Origin: Streptococcus dysgalactiae subsp. dysgalactiae
GTDB taxonomy: Bacteria > Bacillota > Bacilli > Lactobacillales > Streptococcaceae
Length of the DNA: 64,000 nucleotides
NCBI RefSeq assembly: GCF_900459225.1
Contig: NZ_UHFH01000003.1
Coordinates: 960,501-1,024,500, forward strand
Reading direction: 5' to 3'
Under the pieces are notes generated by a model that saw only the letters and a list, made by a program, of their open reading frames with translations, made no database searches and was not told the DNA's origin. Both the position numbers and the translations under genes were made by a program. Positions within the stretch are counted from its first letter, which is position 1, and each line of letters opens with the position of its first letter. Shown piece by piece: positions 49,360 through 59,273 of the stretch.

Positions 49360-50258
49360 GATTTGAATTTGTAGCAGACAAACGAACAAAAGTAAAAACT
49401 CTGTTAAAAAGTCATGATGTCTCCAGAGGACTATTGGCGAAAATCAAATATAAGGGTGGTAATATATTAGTAAATGGTATCGAACAGAATGCCATTTATT
49501 TATTGGATATTGGGGATGTGGTAACTATTGATATTCCAAAAGAAGAGCCTTTTGAAAAGCTTGAAGCGATTCCTTTTGACTTGGACATTGTCTATGAAGA
49601 TGACCATTTTCTAGTCATTAATAAACCCGTTGGCTTTGCCAGTATTCCGAGTGCCATTCATTCCAATACTATTGCCAACTTTATCAAGGCATATTATGTG
49701 GAAAAGAGTTATCCTAATCAACAAGTACATATCGTGACTCGTTTGGATAGAGATACGAGTGGATTGATGTTATTTGCTAAGCATGGCTATGCTCATGCAA
49801 GATTAGATAAGCAGCTCCAAACTCGTGCCATTGAGAAACGTTATTTCGCCCTCGTTTCTGGTCAAGGTGCTCTACCCGACGAAGGGGATATTGTGGCACC
49901 AATTGGGCGATCTAAAGATAGTATCATTACACGGGCGGTTGATTCCATGGGGAAATATGCTAAGACCAGCTACAAGGTGGTCGCGCGCTATCCAGAAAAT
50001 GTGCACTTGGTAGACATTAAATTGCATACGGGACGTACCCACCAGATTAGAGTTCATTTTGCCCACCTTGGTTTTCCCCTGTTAGGGGATGATCTCTATG
50101 GAGGTCGCTTGGACCTAGGAATAACAAGGCAAGCCTTACATTGCCATTACTTGAATTTTAAAGATCCGTTTACAGAAAATGAGTGTAGACATGCAATAAA
50201 CTTGACAGATGACTTTGAGAGCGTTATCATAGATTTACAGAAAAAAGATAGAGGTTAA
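49356..50258 (+). CDS. RluA/RluD-family pseudouridine synthase (300 aa)
   Basis: It modifies uridine in rRNA or tRNA. An S4-like N-terminus precedes the catalytic Asp in [18 protein letters not shown] and the C-terminal [21 protein letters not shown] block. The start overlaps the nadK stop by ATGA. The target base is not fixed by sequence; RluD-like 23S rRNA sites are usual for this position next to nadK. Confidence 0.9.
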   Translation: MRFEFVADKRTKVKTLLKSHDVSRGLLAKIKYKGGNILVNGIEQNAIYLLDIGDVVTIDIPKEEPFEKLEAIPFDLDIVYEDDHFLVINKPVGFASIPSAIHSNTIANFIKAYYVEKSYPNQQVHIVTRLDRDTSGLMLFAKHGYAHARLDKQLQTRAIEKRYFALVSGQGALPDEGDIVAPIGRSKDSIITRAVDSMGKYAKTSYKVVARYPENVHLVDIKLHTGRTHQIRVHFAHLGFPLLGDDLYGGRLDLGITRQALHCHYLNFKDPFTENECRHAINLTDDFESVIIDLQKKDRG

Positions 50259-50264
50259 TAAATA

Positions 50265-51260
50265 ATGAGTATTCGGAGTTTATTCGGTGGCTTAAGAGAA
50301 AAGATTCTTGGAAAAAACATGAAAATTGTTTTTCCAGAGGGAAATGATGAGCGTGTGGTTCGTGCAGCTGCTCGTTTGAAATTTGAAGGACTTTTAGAAC
50401 CGATTATCCTTGGACAGTCAGAAGAGGTTCGCAGCCTTTTAACAAAATTAGGTTTTGCTGATCAAGACTATACTATCATTAATCCAAATGACTATGCTGA
50501 CTTTGAAAGAATGAAAGAAGCTTTTGTTGAGGTCCGTAAAGGAAAAGCAACGCTTGAAGATGCAGATAAAATGCTTCGTGATGTTAATTACTTTGGTGTT
50601 ATGTTGGTTAAAATGGGATTAGCAGATGGAATGGTATCAGGGGCTATTCATTCAACAGCTGACACTGTTCGTCCAGCCCTTCAAATCATCAAAACTAAAC
50701 CAGGTATCTCAAGAACTTCAGGTGTCTTCTTGATGAACCGCGAAAATACGAGCGAGCGTTACGTGTTTGCTGATTGTGCTATCAATATTGACCCAACAGC
50801 ACAAGAATTGGCAGAAATCGCTGTTAACACAGCTGAAACAGCTAAAATCTTTGATATTGATCCTAAAATTGCTATGTTAAGCTTCTCAACAAAGGGTTCT
50901 GGTAAAGCGCCTCAAGTTGATAAGGTAAGAGAAGCAACAGAAATTGCTAAAGGGTTGAACCCTGATTTGGCACTTGATGGTGAGTTGCAATTTGATGCAG
51001 CCTTTGTTCCTGAAACAGCAGCTATCAAAGCACCAGATTCAGCGGTTGCTGGTCAAGCTAATACTTTCGTTTTCCCTGACTTGCAGTCTGGAAATATTGG
51101 TTACAAAATTGCACAACGTTTAGGAATGTTTGATGCTATTGGACCAATCTTACAAGGATTGAACAAACCTGTTAATGATTTATCTCGTGGCTCAAGCGCT
51201 GAAGATATTTACAAATTAGCTATTATTACAGCAGCACAAGCTATTGAAAGCCAAGGGTAA
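50265..51260 (+). CDS. pta: Phosphate acetyltransferase (331 aa)
   Basis: It converts acetyl-CoA and phosphate to acetyl phosphate in mixed-acid fermentation. Marks: KIVFPEGNDERVVRAA, GLADGMVSGAIHSTADTVRPAL, MLSFSTKGSGKAP and NTFVFPDLQSGNIGYKIAQRL. It is the last gene of the relQ operon. Linking ppGpp synthesis and acetate metabolism in one transcript is a known streptococcal arrangement. Confidence 0.94.
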   Translation: MSIRSLFGGLREKILGKNMKIVFPEGNDERVVRAAARLKFEGLLEPIILGQSEEVRSLLTKLGFADQDYTIINPNDYADFERMKEAFVEVRKGKATLEDADKMLRDVNYFGVMLVKMGLADGMVSGAIHSTADTVRPALQIIKTKPGISRTSGVFLMNRENTSERYVFADCAINIDPTAQELAEIAVNTAETAKIFDIDPKIAMLSFSTKGSGKAPQVDKVREATEIAKGLNPDLALDGELQFDAAFVPETAAIKAPDSAVAGQANTFVFPDLQSGNIGYKIAQRLGMFDAIGPILQGLNKPVNDLSRGSSAEDIYKLAIITAAQAIESQG

Positions 51261-51336
51261 CTCAAGACCCCTTGATATAGGATTCTAACCGCTAAGTGAT
51301 GTGTTAGAAGTTGTCCAAAGACTAATTGACATTATT

Positions 51337-51368
51337 AAAAACGAGTTGGCCAGACCATCTCGTTTTTT
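51337..51368 (+). terminator. Terminator after pta
   Basis: AAAAACGAG and CTCGTTTTTTT form the hairpin, ending 17 bp before the next start. Confidence 0.8.
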
Positions 51369-51385
51369 TGAAGGTGAGGAAATGT

Positions 51386-52141
51386 ATGGGAAATATTGCC
51401 TTAGTAACAGGGGCTTCAGCCGGTTTTGGCAGAGCCATTGTCGAACAATTAATTGCAGATGGGATAAAGGTTATTGGTGCCGCTCGTCGTCTTGAGAAAC
51501 TCAAGGCCTTAGAAACGAGCTTTGGATCGGACAACTTTTACCCTTTGCAGATGGATGTCACAGATACCAAAGCGATTGATGTTGCTTTGACAAGTCTACC
51601 AACTCAGTGGCAAGATATTACTATTTTAGTTAATAATGCAGGCTTGGCATTGGGACTTGATAAGGCTTATGAAGCCGATTTTGAGAATTGGATGACGATG
51701 ATTAATACCAATATTGTTGGGTTGATTTATCTCACACGTCAATTATTACCAAATATGATCTCCAAAGATGATGGTATTATTATTAATTTAGGGTCAACCG
51801 CAGGGACAATTCCCTATCCGGGCGCCAATATTTATGGGGCTAGCAAGGCTTTTGTTAAGCAGTTCTCACTCAATTTACGAGCTGATTTAGCAGGTAGCCA
51901 TATACGTGTGACCAATATTGAACCCGGCCTATGTGAAGGGACAGAATTTTCAAAGGTTCGCTTTAATGGTGATGAGGAACGGGTGAAGGCCATTTATCAA
52001 GGAGCACATGCCATTCAACCTCAAGATATTGCGTCGACCGTATCATGGGTGATTCATCAGCCCCCTCATGTTAATGTTAATCGTATTGAGCTGATGCCAG
52101 TGTCGCAAAGTTATGGACCGCAACCAGTTACTCGTGACTAG
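51386..52141 (+). CDS. Short-chain dehydrogenase/reductase, YdfG-like (251 aa)
   Basis: NAD(P)-dependent oxidoreductase. The cofactor loop is VTGASAGFGRAI, then LVNNAGLALG, the catalytic Ser in INLGSTAG and YGASKAFVK (Tyr and Lys). The ATG at 51386 is set by AAGGTGAGG. Closest by eye to 3-hydroxy acid or malonic semialdehyde reductases of the YdfG type; the substrate is not certain. Confidence 0.88.
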   Translation: MGNIALVTGASAGFGRAIVEQLIADGIKVIGAARRLEKLKALETSFGSDNFYPLQMDVTDTKAIDVALTSLPTQWQDITILVNNAGLALGLDKAYEADFENWMTMINTNIVGLIYLTRQLLPNMISKDDGIIINLGSTAGTIPYPGANIYGASKAFVKQFSLNLRADLAGSHIRVTNIEPGLCEGTEFSKVRFNGDEERVKAIYQGAHAIQPQDIASTVSWVIHQPPHVNVNRIELMPVSQSYGPQPVTRD

Positions 52142-52238
52142 CAAGGGATGAGTCCATAAGAATAATAATCTTTAGAAAAATGGTTTACTGGAATGACTTA
52201 TTCTTTATAAGTGAGACTTACCGATTTAGTCATCAAAA

Positions 52239-52289
52239 AAAGCAGTCAAGAAGAAAGGTTTTAATGTTTCCAAGTGTTCTTGATTGCTT
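52239..52289. terminator. Bidirectional terminator
   Basis: AAAGCAGTCAAGAA pairs with TTCTTGATTGCTT (one mismatch) between two convergent genes. Confidence 0.65.
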
Positions 52290-52335
52290 CTTGTGCGTTG
52301 ATGATTTAGGCTGAACTCCCTATTTAAAATCAAGT

Positions 52336-53025
52336 TTAGTGATCTAAAATGGAAGGACCTGATGTCACATCGGACCAGCCAACAATGGCTTGTCCAGTTT
52401 CTTCTAAATACTGGTTTAATAACGGTTTAATGTCTTGAACGGTATCCAAAACTCCCACCAGCTGACCTTGAGGATTTTTAAGAGCTTGATAATGCTGCAT
52501 GTAAATATGATCCAATGAACCCGAAGGAAGTAGGAAGGTTTTACAAGGGTTATCTGATAAACGCAATTCAGCAAGAATCCAATCTTCTATTTCTTTATCA
52601 GTAGCTGGCAAAAAACTTCCATTAAAAGCATGATTATCGACTATGATGTTTCCATTTGCATCAGATAACCTTGCTTGCAAAGGAAGGTACTCTAAAAAAT
52701 GTCCATCAAATTTTTGGTAAAATCTAGTGAGGTATTGGCTTAACGATAAGACTGCTGTTGCTTGATCAAATACACTTTCTGTCACTAAAAATCCCTGACC
52801 ATATTGAGAGGTTTTGAAATAGAGTGTAGGCAAGTCAATGTCATGCTCATGGAAACTGAAAATTCCCTGGAAAGTCGACAATTGATTTGACTGAATGTTG
52901 GCTTTGCTAGTGAGAATAGTCACCTCAAAAAGGTGTGAGAAGTGGTGGGAAAGCTCTCTAATAAACGTATCTTCAAGTTGGTTTTCAGGTGTTAAGAGCG
53001 CTAAAATGGAAATGGTATTTTTCAT
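52336..53025 (-). CDS. Unrecognised 229-aa protein, possible PAS-like fold
   Basis: A soluble protein with no signal peptide or membrane segments. The C-terminal half (about 105-200) has a spacing reminiscent of PAS sensor domains (LQARLSDANGNIIVDN; HYQALKNPQGQLVGVLDTVQDI). The N-terminal part (about 1-90) starts like a flavodoxin or GATase-like sheet (ISILALLTPENQLEDTFIREL). No catalytic motif or output domain is seen, so no function is given. The single gene is convergent with the SDR gene. Confidence 0.65.
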   Translation of the reverse strand: MKNTISILALLTPENQLEDTFIRELSHHFSHLFEVTILTSKANIQSNQLSTFQGIFSFHEHDIDLPTLYFKTSQYGQGFLVTESVFDQATAVLSLSQYLTRFYQKFDGHFLEYLPLQARLSDANGNIIVDNHAFNGSFLPATDKEIEDWILAELRLSDNPCKTFLLPSGSLDHIYMQHYQALKNPQGQLVGVLDTVQDIKPLLNQYLEETGQAIVGWSDVTSGPSILDH

Positions 53026-53476
53026 AATTGTATGATAGCTGTATTTTCTAGAAAAGACAATTAATCTGTTTATCTATTATCATAGGCAAGTCTAGGATTT
53101 TTGATAAGGTAATTTTGGAGAGATAGGCCGACACAGTGACCTGTTTTTCTATAAGGGGGTAATAGTCTCATTATTTGACTTATAGTGGGAAACTTTTTAT
53201 AATGGTCAACAACAAACGACAAGAAAATAATGAGAGAAAATGTTTTTGAGAACTGGTGAGTTTTTACCTTACTGAGGATACCTAAGAGTCCCTTTAATTA
53301 ATAGATGAAATAGTAGATACGTTTGTCTAAAAATAGGAGTGTTTGCAATAATTCCTTTGGAAGTAAAAAACTCAAGGTAGTTACTCAGAACGTTTTGAGA
53401 AAAAATGACAGAGAGACAGGTTGAATGAATTCATCAGCTTTTATAGTGATGCTTTAACCAATGAATTGGAGAAATA
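53026..53476 (+). promoter_or_regulatory. Promoter and long leader of the osmoprotectant ABC operon
   Basis: A consensus promoter, TTGACT (53175-53180), 17 bp, TATAAT (53198-53203), predicts a leader of about 265 nt. It contains GGTGAGTTTTTACC (53255-53268), a small hairpin sequence repeated almost exactly in the guaC leader. No gene is seen in the stretch. Confidence 0.6.
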
Positions 53477-54205
53477 ATGATACGTTTTAATAATGTTTCT
53501 AAAACTTTTGGTCAGACAAAGGTTTTGCAAGAGCAGACCTTTCAAATTAATGACCGTGAATTTTTTGTGTTGGTTGGCCCCAGCGGATCGGGCAAGACCA
53601 CACTTTTAAAAATGATTAATTGCCTTATTGAACCAAGCTCTGGAGATATTTTACTGAATAACGTCCCACAGAAAGAGTTAGATTTACGTGAGATGAGGCT
53701 ATCTATTGGATACGTGTTGCAGCAAATTGCTCTTTTTCCCAATCTCACAGTAGCTGAAAATATTGCGATTATCCCTGAGATGAAGCAATGGTCACCTGAA
53801 GAAATTAGACAAAAAACTGAAGAATTATTGAATAAGGTGGGCCTACCTGCTAAAGATTATCTTAATCGTTACCCAAGTGATTTATCGGGAGGTGAACAGC
53901 AACGTATTGGTATTGTACGTGCTATCATTTCTCATCCTAAAATTCTATTGATGGATGAACCATTTTCAGCCTTAGATCCTATTTCACGTAAACAATTGCA
54001 AGAATTAATGTTGAGTCTTCACAAGGAGTTTGGCATGACTATTGTATTTGTGACACATGATATTGATGAGGCTATTAAATTAGGAGACCGCGTGGCTATT
54101 TTAAATGAGGGAGAAATTGTGCAACTGGATCGCCCAGAAATGATTAAGACCCACCCTGCTAATGCTTTTGTAGCCAATTTATTTGGAGGTAATGAGCATG
54201 CCTAA
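53477..54205 (+). CDS. Osmoprotectant (betaine/carnitine/choline) ABC transporter ATPase (242 aa)
   Basis: Walker A is GPSGSGKTT, the signature [14 protein letters not shown], Walker [13 protein letters not shown] and the H-loop FVTHDIDEA. It has no CBS domains at the C-terminus, unlike longer OpuCA/ProV proteins. Its class is inferred from the partner permease-binding fusion that starts inside its 3' end. Confidence 0.87.
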   Translation: MIRFNNVSKTFGQTKVLQEQTFQINDREFFVLVGPSGSGKTTLLKMINCLIEPSSGDILLNNVPQKELDLREMRLSIGYVLQQIALFPNLTVAENIAIIPEMKQWSPEEIRQKTEELLNKVGLPAKDYLNRYPSDLSGGEQQRIGIVRAIISHPKILLMDEPFSALDPISRKQLQELMLSLHKEFGMTIVFVTHDIDEAIKLGDRVAILNEGEIVQLDRPEMIKTHPANAFVANLFGGNEHA

Positions 54206-55724
54206 TTTGTTTGTAACTTTCCAAAACCGTTTTAATGAATGGTTGGCTGCTCTAGGGGAACACCTGCAAATTTCCCTTTTATCTCTTATGATTGCCTTAC
54301 TAATAGGCGTGCCTTTAGCAGCTCTTCTCAGTCGCAGCAAACGTTGGTCAGACATCATGTTACAGGTAACAGGTGTTTTTCAAACCATTCCCTCACTGGC
54401 TTTGCTTGGTCTTTTCATCCCTTTAATGGGAATTGGAACGTTGCCTGCAGTGACAGCTTTAGTTATCTATGCGATTTTTCCGATTTTACAGAACACCATC
54501 ACAGGGTTAAATGGTATTGACCCGAGTCTCGTGGAAGCAGGGACAGCGTTTGGGATGACCAAATGGGAGCGTTTGAAAACATTTGAGATTCCAATTGCTA
54601 TGCCTGTCATTATGTCAGGTGTGCGGACGTCAGCAGTCATGATTATTGGCACAGCTACTTTAGCTTCTTTGATAGGAGCCGGTGGACTTGGCTCTTTCAT
54701 CTTATTGGGGATTGATCGTAATAATGCTAATCTGATTATGATAGGGGCTATTTCTTCAGCTCTACTAGCCATTATTTTCAATAGTTTGTTACAGTACCTT
54801 GAGAAAGCTTCCTTGCGACGGATTATGATTAGTTTTGGAATCACTTTCCTTGCCTTGTTGGCATCGTACGCTCCTATGGTGCTTAGTCAGTTTTCAAAAG
54901 GAAAAGATACAGTGGTTATTGCCGGTAAATTGGGAGCAGAGCCCGATATTCTGATTAATCTCTATAAGGAATTAATTGAAGACCAATCAAATATAAGCGT
55001 TGAGTTGAAATCTCATTTTGGGAAAACTAGCTTCCTATATGAAGCCCTTAAATCTGGAGATATTGATATCTATCCTGAATTTACAGGAACCATAACATCA
55101 AGTCTTTTACGCGACAAACCACCTTTGTCTAATGACCCTAAGCAGGTCTATGAGGATGCTAAAAAAGGCATTGCTAAGCAAGATAAACTGACCCTTCTCA
55201 AGCCATTTGCTTACCAAAATACGTATGCTGTTGCTATGCCAGAAAAATTGGCAGAGGAATATCAGATTGAAACCATTTCTGATTTAAAAGTGCATGCTGA
55301 TACTTTAAAGGCTGGTTTTACTCTGGAATTTAAGGACAGAGCAGATGGCTATAAGGGAATGCAATCTCAATATGGGTTACATCTATCTGTGGCGACGATG
55401 GAGCCAGCCTTGCGTTATCAAGCTATTCAATCAGGAGATATCCAAGTAACAGATGCTTACTCTACGGATGCTGAAATTACGAAATACCATTTGAAAGTTT
55501 TAAAAGATGATAAACAGTTGTTTCCACCTTATCAGGGAGCTCCTTTGATGAAAGCCTCCTTATTAACAAAACATCCAGAATTAAAAGGCATTCTTAATCA
55601 ATTAGCGGGAAAAATTACTGAAAAAGAGATGCAGGACATGAACTACAAGGTATCTGTTAAAGGAGCAGATGCTAATAAGGTCGCTCGAGATTATCTGTTG
55701 AAAGCAGGCTTAATTCAGAAATAA
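54198..55724 (+). CDS. Osmoprotectant ABC transporter permease fused to binding protein (508 aa)
   Basis: The N-terminal permease (about 1-210) has an OpuCB/ProW-type loop ([25 protein letters not shown]) and six membrane helices. After a further segment (about 215-235) a C-terminal OpuAC-like substrate-binding domain (about 245-508) faces outward ([32 protein letters not shown]). The ATG at 54198 has GGAGG eight bases ahead. Such fusions are common in streptococci and import quaternary amines for osmoprotection. Confidence 0.88.
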   Translation: MPNLFVTFQNRFNEWLAALGEHLQISLLSLMIALLIGVPLAALLSRSKRWSDIMLQVTGVFQTIPSLALLGLFIPLMGIGTLPAVTALVIYAIFPILQNTITGLNGIDPSLVEAGTAFGMTKWERLKTFEIPIAMPVIMSGVRTSAVMIIGTATLASLIGAGGLGSFILLGIDRNNANLIMIGAISSALLAIIFNSLLQYLEKASLRRIMISFGITFLALLASYAPMVLSQFSKGKDTVVIAGKLGAEPDILINLYKELIEDQSNISVELKSHFGKTSFLYEALKSGDIDIYPEFTGTITSSLLRDKPPLSNDPKQVYEDAKKGIAKQDKLTLLKPFAYQNTYAVAMPEKLAEEYQIETISDLKVHADTLKAGFTLEFKDRADGYKGMQSQYGLHLSVATMEPALRYQAIQSGDIQVTDAYSTDAEITKYHLKVLKDDKQLFPPYQGAPLMKASLLTKHPELKGILNQLAGKITEKEMQDMNYKVSVKGADANKVARDYLLKAGLIQK

Positions 55725-56001
55725 ACAGAAATGTTGGTCCGTAGGACTGGCATTTTTTCATCTCTTACGTTCAAGAAGTAACAATTCATAAACGCAAAAA
55801 CCGAACTTTTAAATTAAAAGCAGTATTTAAATTTGACAAAAAATAAACAAATGAATAAACTATAAAAGGAAAGGTAAGTTTTTACCTAGCGATGCCTCTA
55901 ATCATCAGAGGTCATAGGAAGGTCATTTTGTATAAAGGACGTGGAGAAGAAGATGAGAACTGACTTATTTTCTTTCATCTGTGTCAAAAGAGGAGAAACT
56001 T
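55725..56001 (+). promoter_or_regulatory. guaC upstream region with a structured leader
   Basis: -35 TTGACA (55833-55838) with 17 bp to TAAACT (55856-55861) is a possible promoter. The leader has hairpins GGTAAGTTTTTACC (55873-55886) and CCTCT-AATCATC-AGAGG (55895-55911). It does not match a riboswitch class known to me. Confidence 0.45.
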
Positions 56002-56985
56002 ATGTTTAATGACATCCCTGTATTTGATTATGAAGATATTCAACTGATTCCTAACAAGTGCATTATTACTAGTCGTTCACAAGCAGATACAAGTGTAACA
56101 CTCGGAAAATACCAGTTCAAGCTACCAGTTATCCCAGCAAATATGCAAACAATTATTGATGAAACAATTGCTGAGCAGTTAGCAAAAGAGGGTTATTTTT
56201 ATATTATGCATCGTTTTGATGAAGATAGCCGCAAACCTTTTATCAAACGCATGCATGAACAAGGCTTGATTGCATCAATCTCTGTTGGGGTTAAAGCTTA
56301 CGAATATGAATTTGTGACTTCTTTGAAAGAGGATGCTCCTGAGTTTATTACCATTGATATTGCTCATGGTCATGCTAACAGTGTTATTGATATGATTAAG
56401 CATATCAAAACTGAATTACCAGAAACATTTGTCATTGCTGGAAATGTTGGTACGCCAGCAGCTGTACGGGAACTCGAAAACGCAGGTGCTGATGCCACTA
56501 AAGTAGGTATTGGTCCAGGAAAAGTTTGTATTACTAAAGTAAAAACAGGTTTCGGTACAGGTGGTTGGCAGTTAGCAGCACTGCGCTGGTGCGCAAAGGC
56601 AGCTCGTAAGCCTATCATTGCTGATGGTGGGATTCGCACACATGGTGATATCGCTAAATCCATCCGCTTTGGAGCGAGTATGGTCATGATTGGTTCGCTT
56701 TTTGCAGGGCATATTGAAAGTCCTGGAAAAACAGTAGAAGTGGATGGTGAAACGTTTAAAGAATATTATGGCTCGGCGTCAGAATATCAAAAAGGCGAGC
56801 ATAAAAATGTAGAAGGTAAAAAAATCTTACTGCCTACAAAAGGCCATTTATCAGACACCCTGACTGAAATGCAACAAGATTTGCAATCGTCCATTTCTTA
56901 CGCGGGTGGTAAAGATTTAGACAGTTTGCGTCATGTTGATTATGTTATTGTCAAAAATTCCATTTGGAATGGTGATTCTATTTAA
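56002..56985 (+). CDS. guaC: GMP reductase (327 aa)
   Basis: It converts GMP to IMP with NADPH. It belongs to the IMPDH/GMPR barrel family without CBS domains: [19 protein letters not shown] at the start, the catalytic Cys in [27 protein letters not shown] loop (visible as [17 protein letters not shown]) and [20 protein letters not shown]. The ATG at 56002 follows AGAGGAGAA. Confidence 0.93.
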   Translation: MFNDIPVFDYEDIQLIPNKCIITSRSQADTSVTLGKYQFKLPVIPANMQTIIDETIAEQLAKEGYFYIMHRFDEDSRKPFIKRMHEQGLIASISVGVKAYEYEFVTSLKEDAPEFITIDIAHGHANSVIDMIKHIKTELPETFVIAGNVGTPAAVRELENAGADATKVGIGPGKVCITKVKTGFGTGGWQLAALRWCAKAARKPIIADGGIRTHGDIAKSIRFGASMVMIGSLFAGHIESPGKTVEVDGETFKEYYGSASEYQKGEHKNVEGKKILLPTKGHLSDTLTEMQQDLQSSISYAGGKDLDSLRHVDYVIVKNSIWNGDSI

Positions 56986-57065
56986 ATGATATGGAGTTAG
57001 CTAGGACCAGCAAAGAATTTTTTTAGCTTAATGCTGGAGATGCTTTTATCATATCTCTGTAGGTA

Positions 57066-57093
57066 TTGAAAAAAATAAGAAACATGGTAAAAT
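57066..57093 (+). promoter_or_regulatory. Promoter of xpt-pbuX
   Basis: TTGAAA (57066-57071), 16 bp, TAAAAT (57088-57093) with an upstream TGG. It lies 34 bp before the riboswitch. Confidence 0.55.
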
Positions 57094-57126
57094 AGTAAAT
57101 TATCATAATGAATTAAATAATGACAT

Positions 57127-57189
57127 ACTTATTTATGCTGTGAATTGGCGCAGCGTCTCTACAAGACACCTTAATGTCTAACAATAAGT
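57127..57189 (+). ncRNA. Guanine/xanthine-sensing purine riboswitch aptamer
   Basis: P1 is ACTTATT (57127-57133) with AATAAGT (57183-57189). Between them lie the P2 and P3 arms with loops TCTCTAC and TTAAT, as in the xpt class, and the J3/1 segment CTAACAATAAG with C at the guanine-specifying position. A terminator-capable stretch (GCAAAG ... CTTTGC, about 57221-57256, then T-rich) lies before xpt. Guanine or hypoxanthine binding would stop transcription of xpt-pbuX. Confidence 0.88.
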
Positions 57190-57289
57190 AAGCTTTTAGG
57201 CTTGCTTGGTTTTTAACCTTGCAAAGTGAGGAACTTTTATGGTTTCTAACTTTGCGGCAGGCTTTTTCTATTTGAATCAAAGGAGATTT

Positions 57290-57871
57290 ATGCAGTTACT
57301 TGAGAAACGCATCTTAACAGATGGCAATATTCTAGGAGAGAATATTTTAAAGGTAGATAATTTTTTAACCCACCAAGTTGATTGTCGATTGATGAAAGCG
57401 ATCGGCAAGGTATTTGCTCAAAAATATGCTGAGGCAGGAATTACAAAAGTGGTTACAATCGAAGCTTCAGGTATTGCACCAGCCGTCTACGCTGCAGAAG
57501 CAATGGATGTTCCTATGATTTTTGCGAAAAAACATAAAAACATTACCATGACAGAGGGGATCTTAACAGCAGAAGTTTATTCTTTCACTAAACAAGTGAC
57601 GAGCACGGTGTCTATCGCTGGTAAATTTCTATCTAAAGAAGATAAGGTTTTGATTATTGATGACTTTTTAGCCAATGGTCAGGCAGCAAAAGGTTTGATT
57701 GAGATTATTGGTCAAGCAGGGGCACAAGTCGTCGGCGTTGGTATTGTGATTGAGAAATCTTTCCAAGATGGCCGTCGATTGATTGAAGATATGGGCATTG
57801 AAGTGACCTCATTAGCACGTATTAAAAACTTTGAAAATGGGAACTTAAACTTCTTGGAGGCTGACGCATAA
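57290..57871 (+). CDS. xpt: Xanthine phosphoribosyltransferase (193 aa)
   Basis: It salvages xanthine (and guanine) with PRPP. The family start is [20 protein letters not shown], and the PRPP loop is [17 protein letters not shown]. The ATG at 57290 follows AAGGAG; the longer frame runs into the riboswitch terminator. The stop overlaps pbuX by one base. Confidence 0.94.
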   Translation: MQLLEKRILTDGNILGENILKVDNFLTHQVDCRLMKAIGKVFAQKYAEAGITKVVTIEASGIAPAVYAAEAMDVPMIFAKKHKNITMTEGILTAEVYSFTKQVTSTVSIAGKFLSKEDKVLIIDDFLANGQAAKGLIEIIGQAGAQVVGVGIVIEKSFQDGRRLIEDMGIEVTSLARIKNFENGNLNFLEADA

Positions 57872-59145
57872 TGATACATTCAACAAAGCAAGAACATTCT
57901 CACTCGCAATCAGCTGTCCTTGGCTTACAGCATGTGCTTTCGATGTATGCCGGATCTATTTTAGTACCAATTATGATTGCAGGTGCTTTAGGTTATTCCG
58001 CTAGAGAGTTGACTTACCTGATTTCGACAGATATTTTCATGTGTGGTTTGGCTACTTTCTTACAGTTAAAGTTAACCAAGCATACGGGAGTGGGATTACC
58101 AGTTGTTTTAGGATGTGCTTTTCAATCAGTGGCACCTCTCTCCATTATTGGAGCGCAGCAAGGTTCAGGTGCCATGTTTGGAGCCCTAATTGCGTCAGGA
58201 ATTTATGTCATTTTAGTGGCAGGTATTTTTTCTAAGATTGCTCGTTTCTTCCCACCAATTGTTACAGGATCGGTCATTACCGTTATTGGTTTAAGTCTCG
58301 TAGGTGTTGCTATGGGGAATATGGGAGATAACGTCAAAGAGCCTACGGCACAAAGCATGATTTTATCATTGTTGACGATTGTCATTATTCTTTTAGTCCA
58401 AAAATTTACCAAAGGTTTTGTGAAATCCATTTCCATTTTGATTGGGCTTGTAGCGGGAACTTTGGTTTCAACCATGATGGGATTAGTAGATATAACTCCT
58501 GTTGCAGAGGCTTCTTGGATTCATGTGCCAACCCCATTTTATTTTGGCATGCCAACTTTTGAAATCACTTCTATTGTGATGATGTGTATCATCGCAACGG
58601 TTTCTATGGTTGAATCAACAGGTGTCTACTTAGCGCTCTCAGATTTGACTAATGATCAATTAGATGAAAAACGTTTGCGCAATGGTTATCGCTCAGAAGG
58701 GATCGCAGTCTTTCTCGGTGGGTTATTTAACACCTTCCCTTATACTGGTTTTTCTCAAAATGTTGGACTTGTCCAAATCTCAGGTATTAAAACCCGTCGT
58801 CCGATTTACTACGCAGCAGGTATCCTTGTGGTCATTGGTTTACTCCCTAAATTTGGAGCAATGGCGCAAATGATTCCAAGCCCAGTTCTTGGTGGAGCTA
58901 TGCTTGTTCTCTTTGGTATGGTTGCTCTTCAAGGAATGCAAATGCTTAATCGTGTTGATTTCCAAAAGAACGAGTATAATTTTATTATTGCTGCTGTTTC
59001 CATTTCGGCTGGCTTAGGGTTTAATGGCACCAATCTTTTTGCTAGTTTACCAGAGACAGCTCAAATGTTCTTAACGAATGGTATTGTGATTGCCACTTTG
59101 ACATCTGTTGTCTTAAACCTGCTCTTAAATAGTAAAGATTATTAA
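57871..59145 (+). CDS. pbuX: Xanthine permease, NCS2 family (424 aa)
   Basis: Twelve or more membrane helices. Family motifs are GLQHVLSMYAGSILVPIM, CAFQSVAPLSIIG and NTFPYTGFSQNVGLVQISG. It is partner of xpt under the riboswitch. The minor frames inside it are shadows. Confidence 0.93.
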   Translation: MIHSTKQEHSHSQSAVLGLQHVLSMYAGSILVPIMIAGALGYSARELTYLISTDIFMCGLATFLQLKLTKHTGVGLPVVLGCAFQSVAPLSIIGAQQGSGAMFGALIASGIYVILVAGIFSKIARFFPPIVTGSVITVIGLSLVGVAMGNMGDNVKEPTAQSMILSLLTIVIILLVQKFTKGFVKSISILIGLVAGTLVSTMMGLVDITPVAEASWIHVPTPFYFGMPTFEITSIVMMCIIATVSMVESTGVYLALSDLTNDQLDEKRLRNGYRSEGIAVFLGGLFNTFPYTGFSQNVGLVQISGIKTRRPIYYAAGILVVIGLLPKFGAMAQMIPSPVLGGAMLVLFGMVALQGMQMLNRVDFQKNEYNFIIAAVSISAGLGFNGTNLFASLPETAQMFLTNGIVIATLTSVVLNLLLNSKDY

Positions 59146-59164
59146 GATATCAATGATCATACTA

Positions 59165-59228
59165 AAAGACAAACCTCAAAAATGAAGTTTGTCTTCAATT
59201 TGAAACGACTCAGAGAGAGTCGTTTTTT
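59165..59228. terminator. Tandem terminators between pbuX and apbE
   Basis: Two hairpins: AAGACAAAC / GTTTGTCTT (59166-59195) and AAACGACTC / GAGTCGTTT (59203-59225), the second followed by TTTT. Confidence 0.8.
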
Positions 59229-59273
59229 TGATAGGTTTAATCAGTTAGCTAGAAAGACTCCTAGTTGTTTTTA

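Noticed and set aside
53026..53476. Known riboswitch in the osmoprotectant leader
   Set aside because: I could not match it to any class by eye; kept only as an unassigned structured leader.
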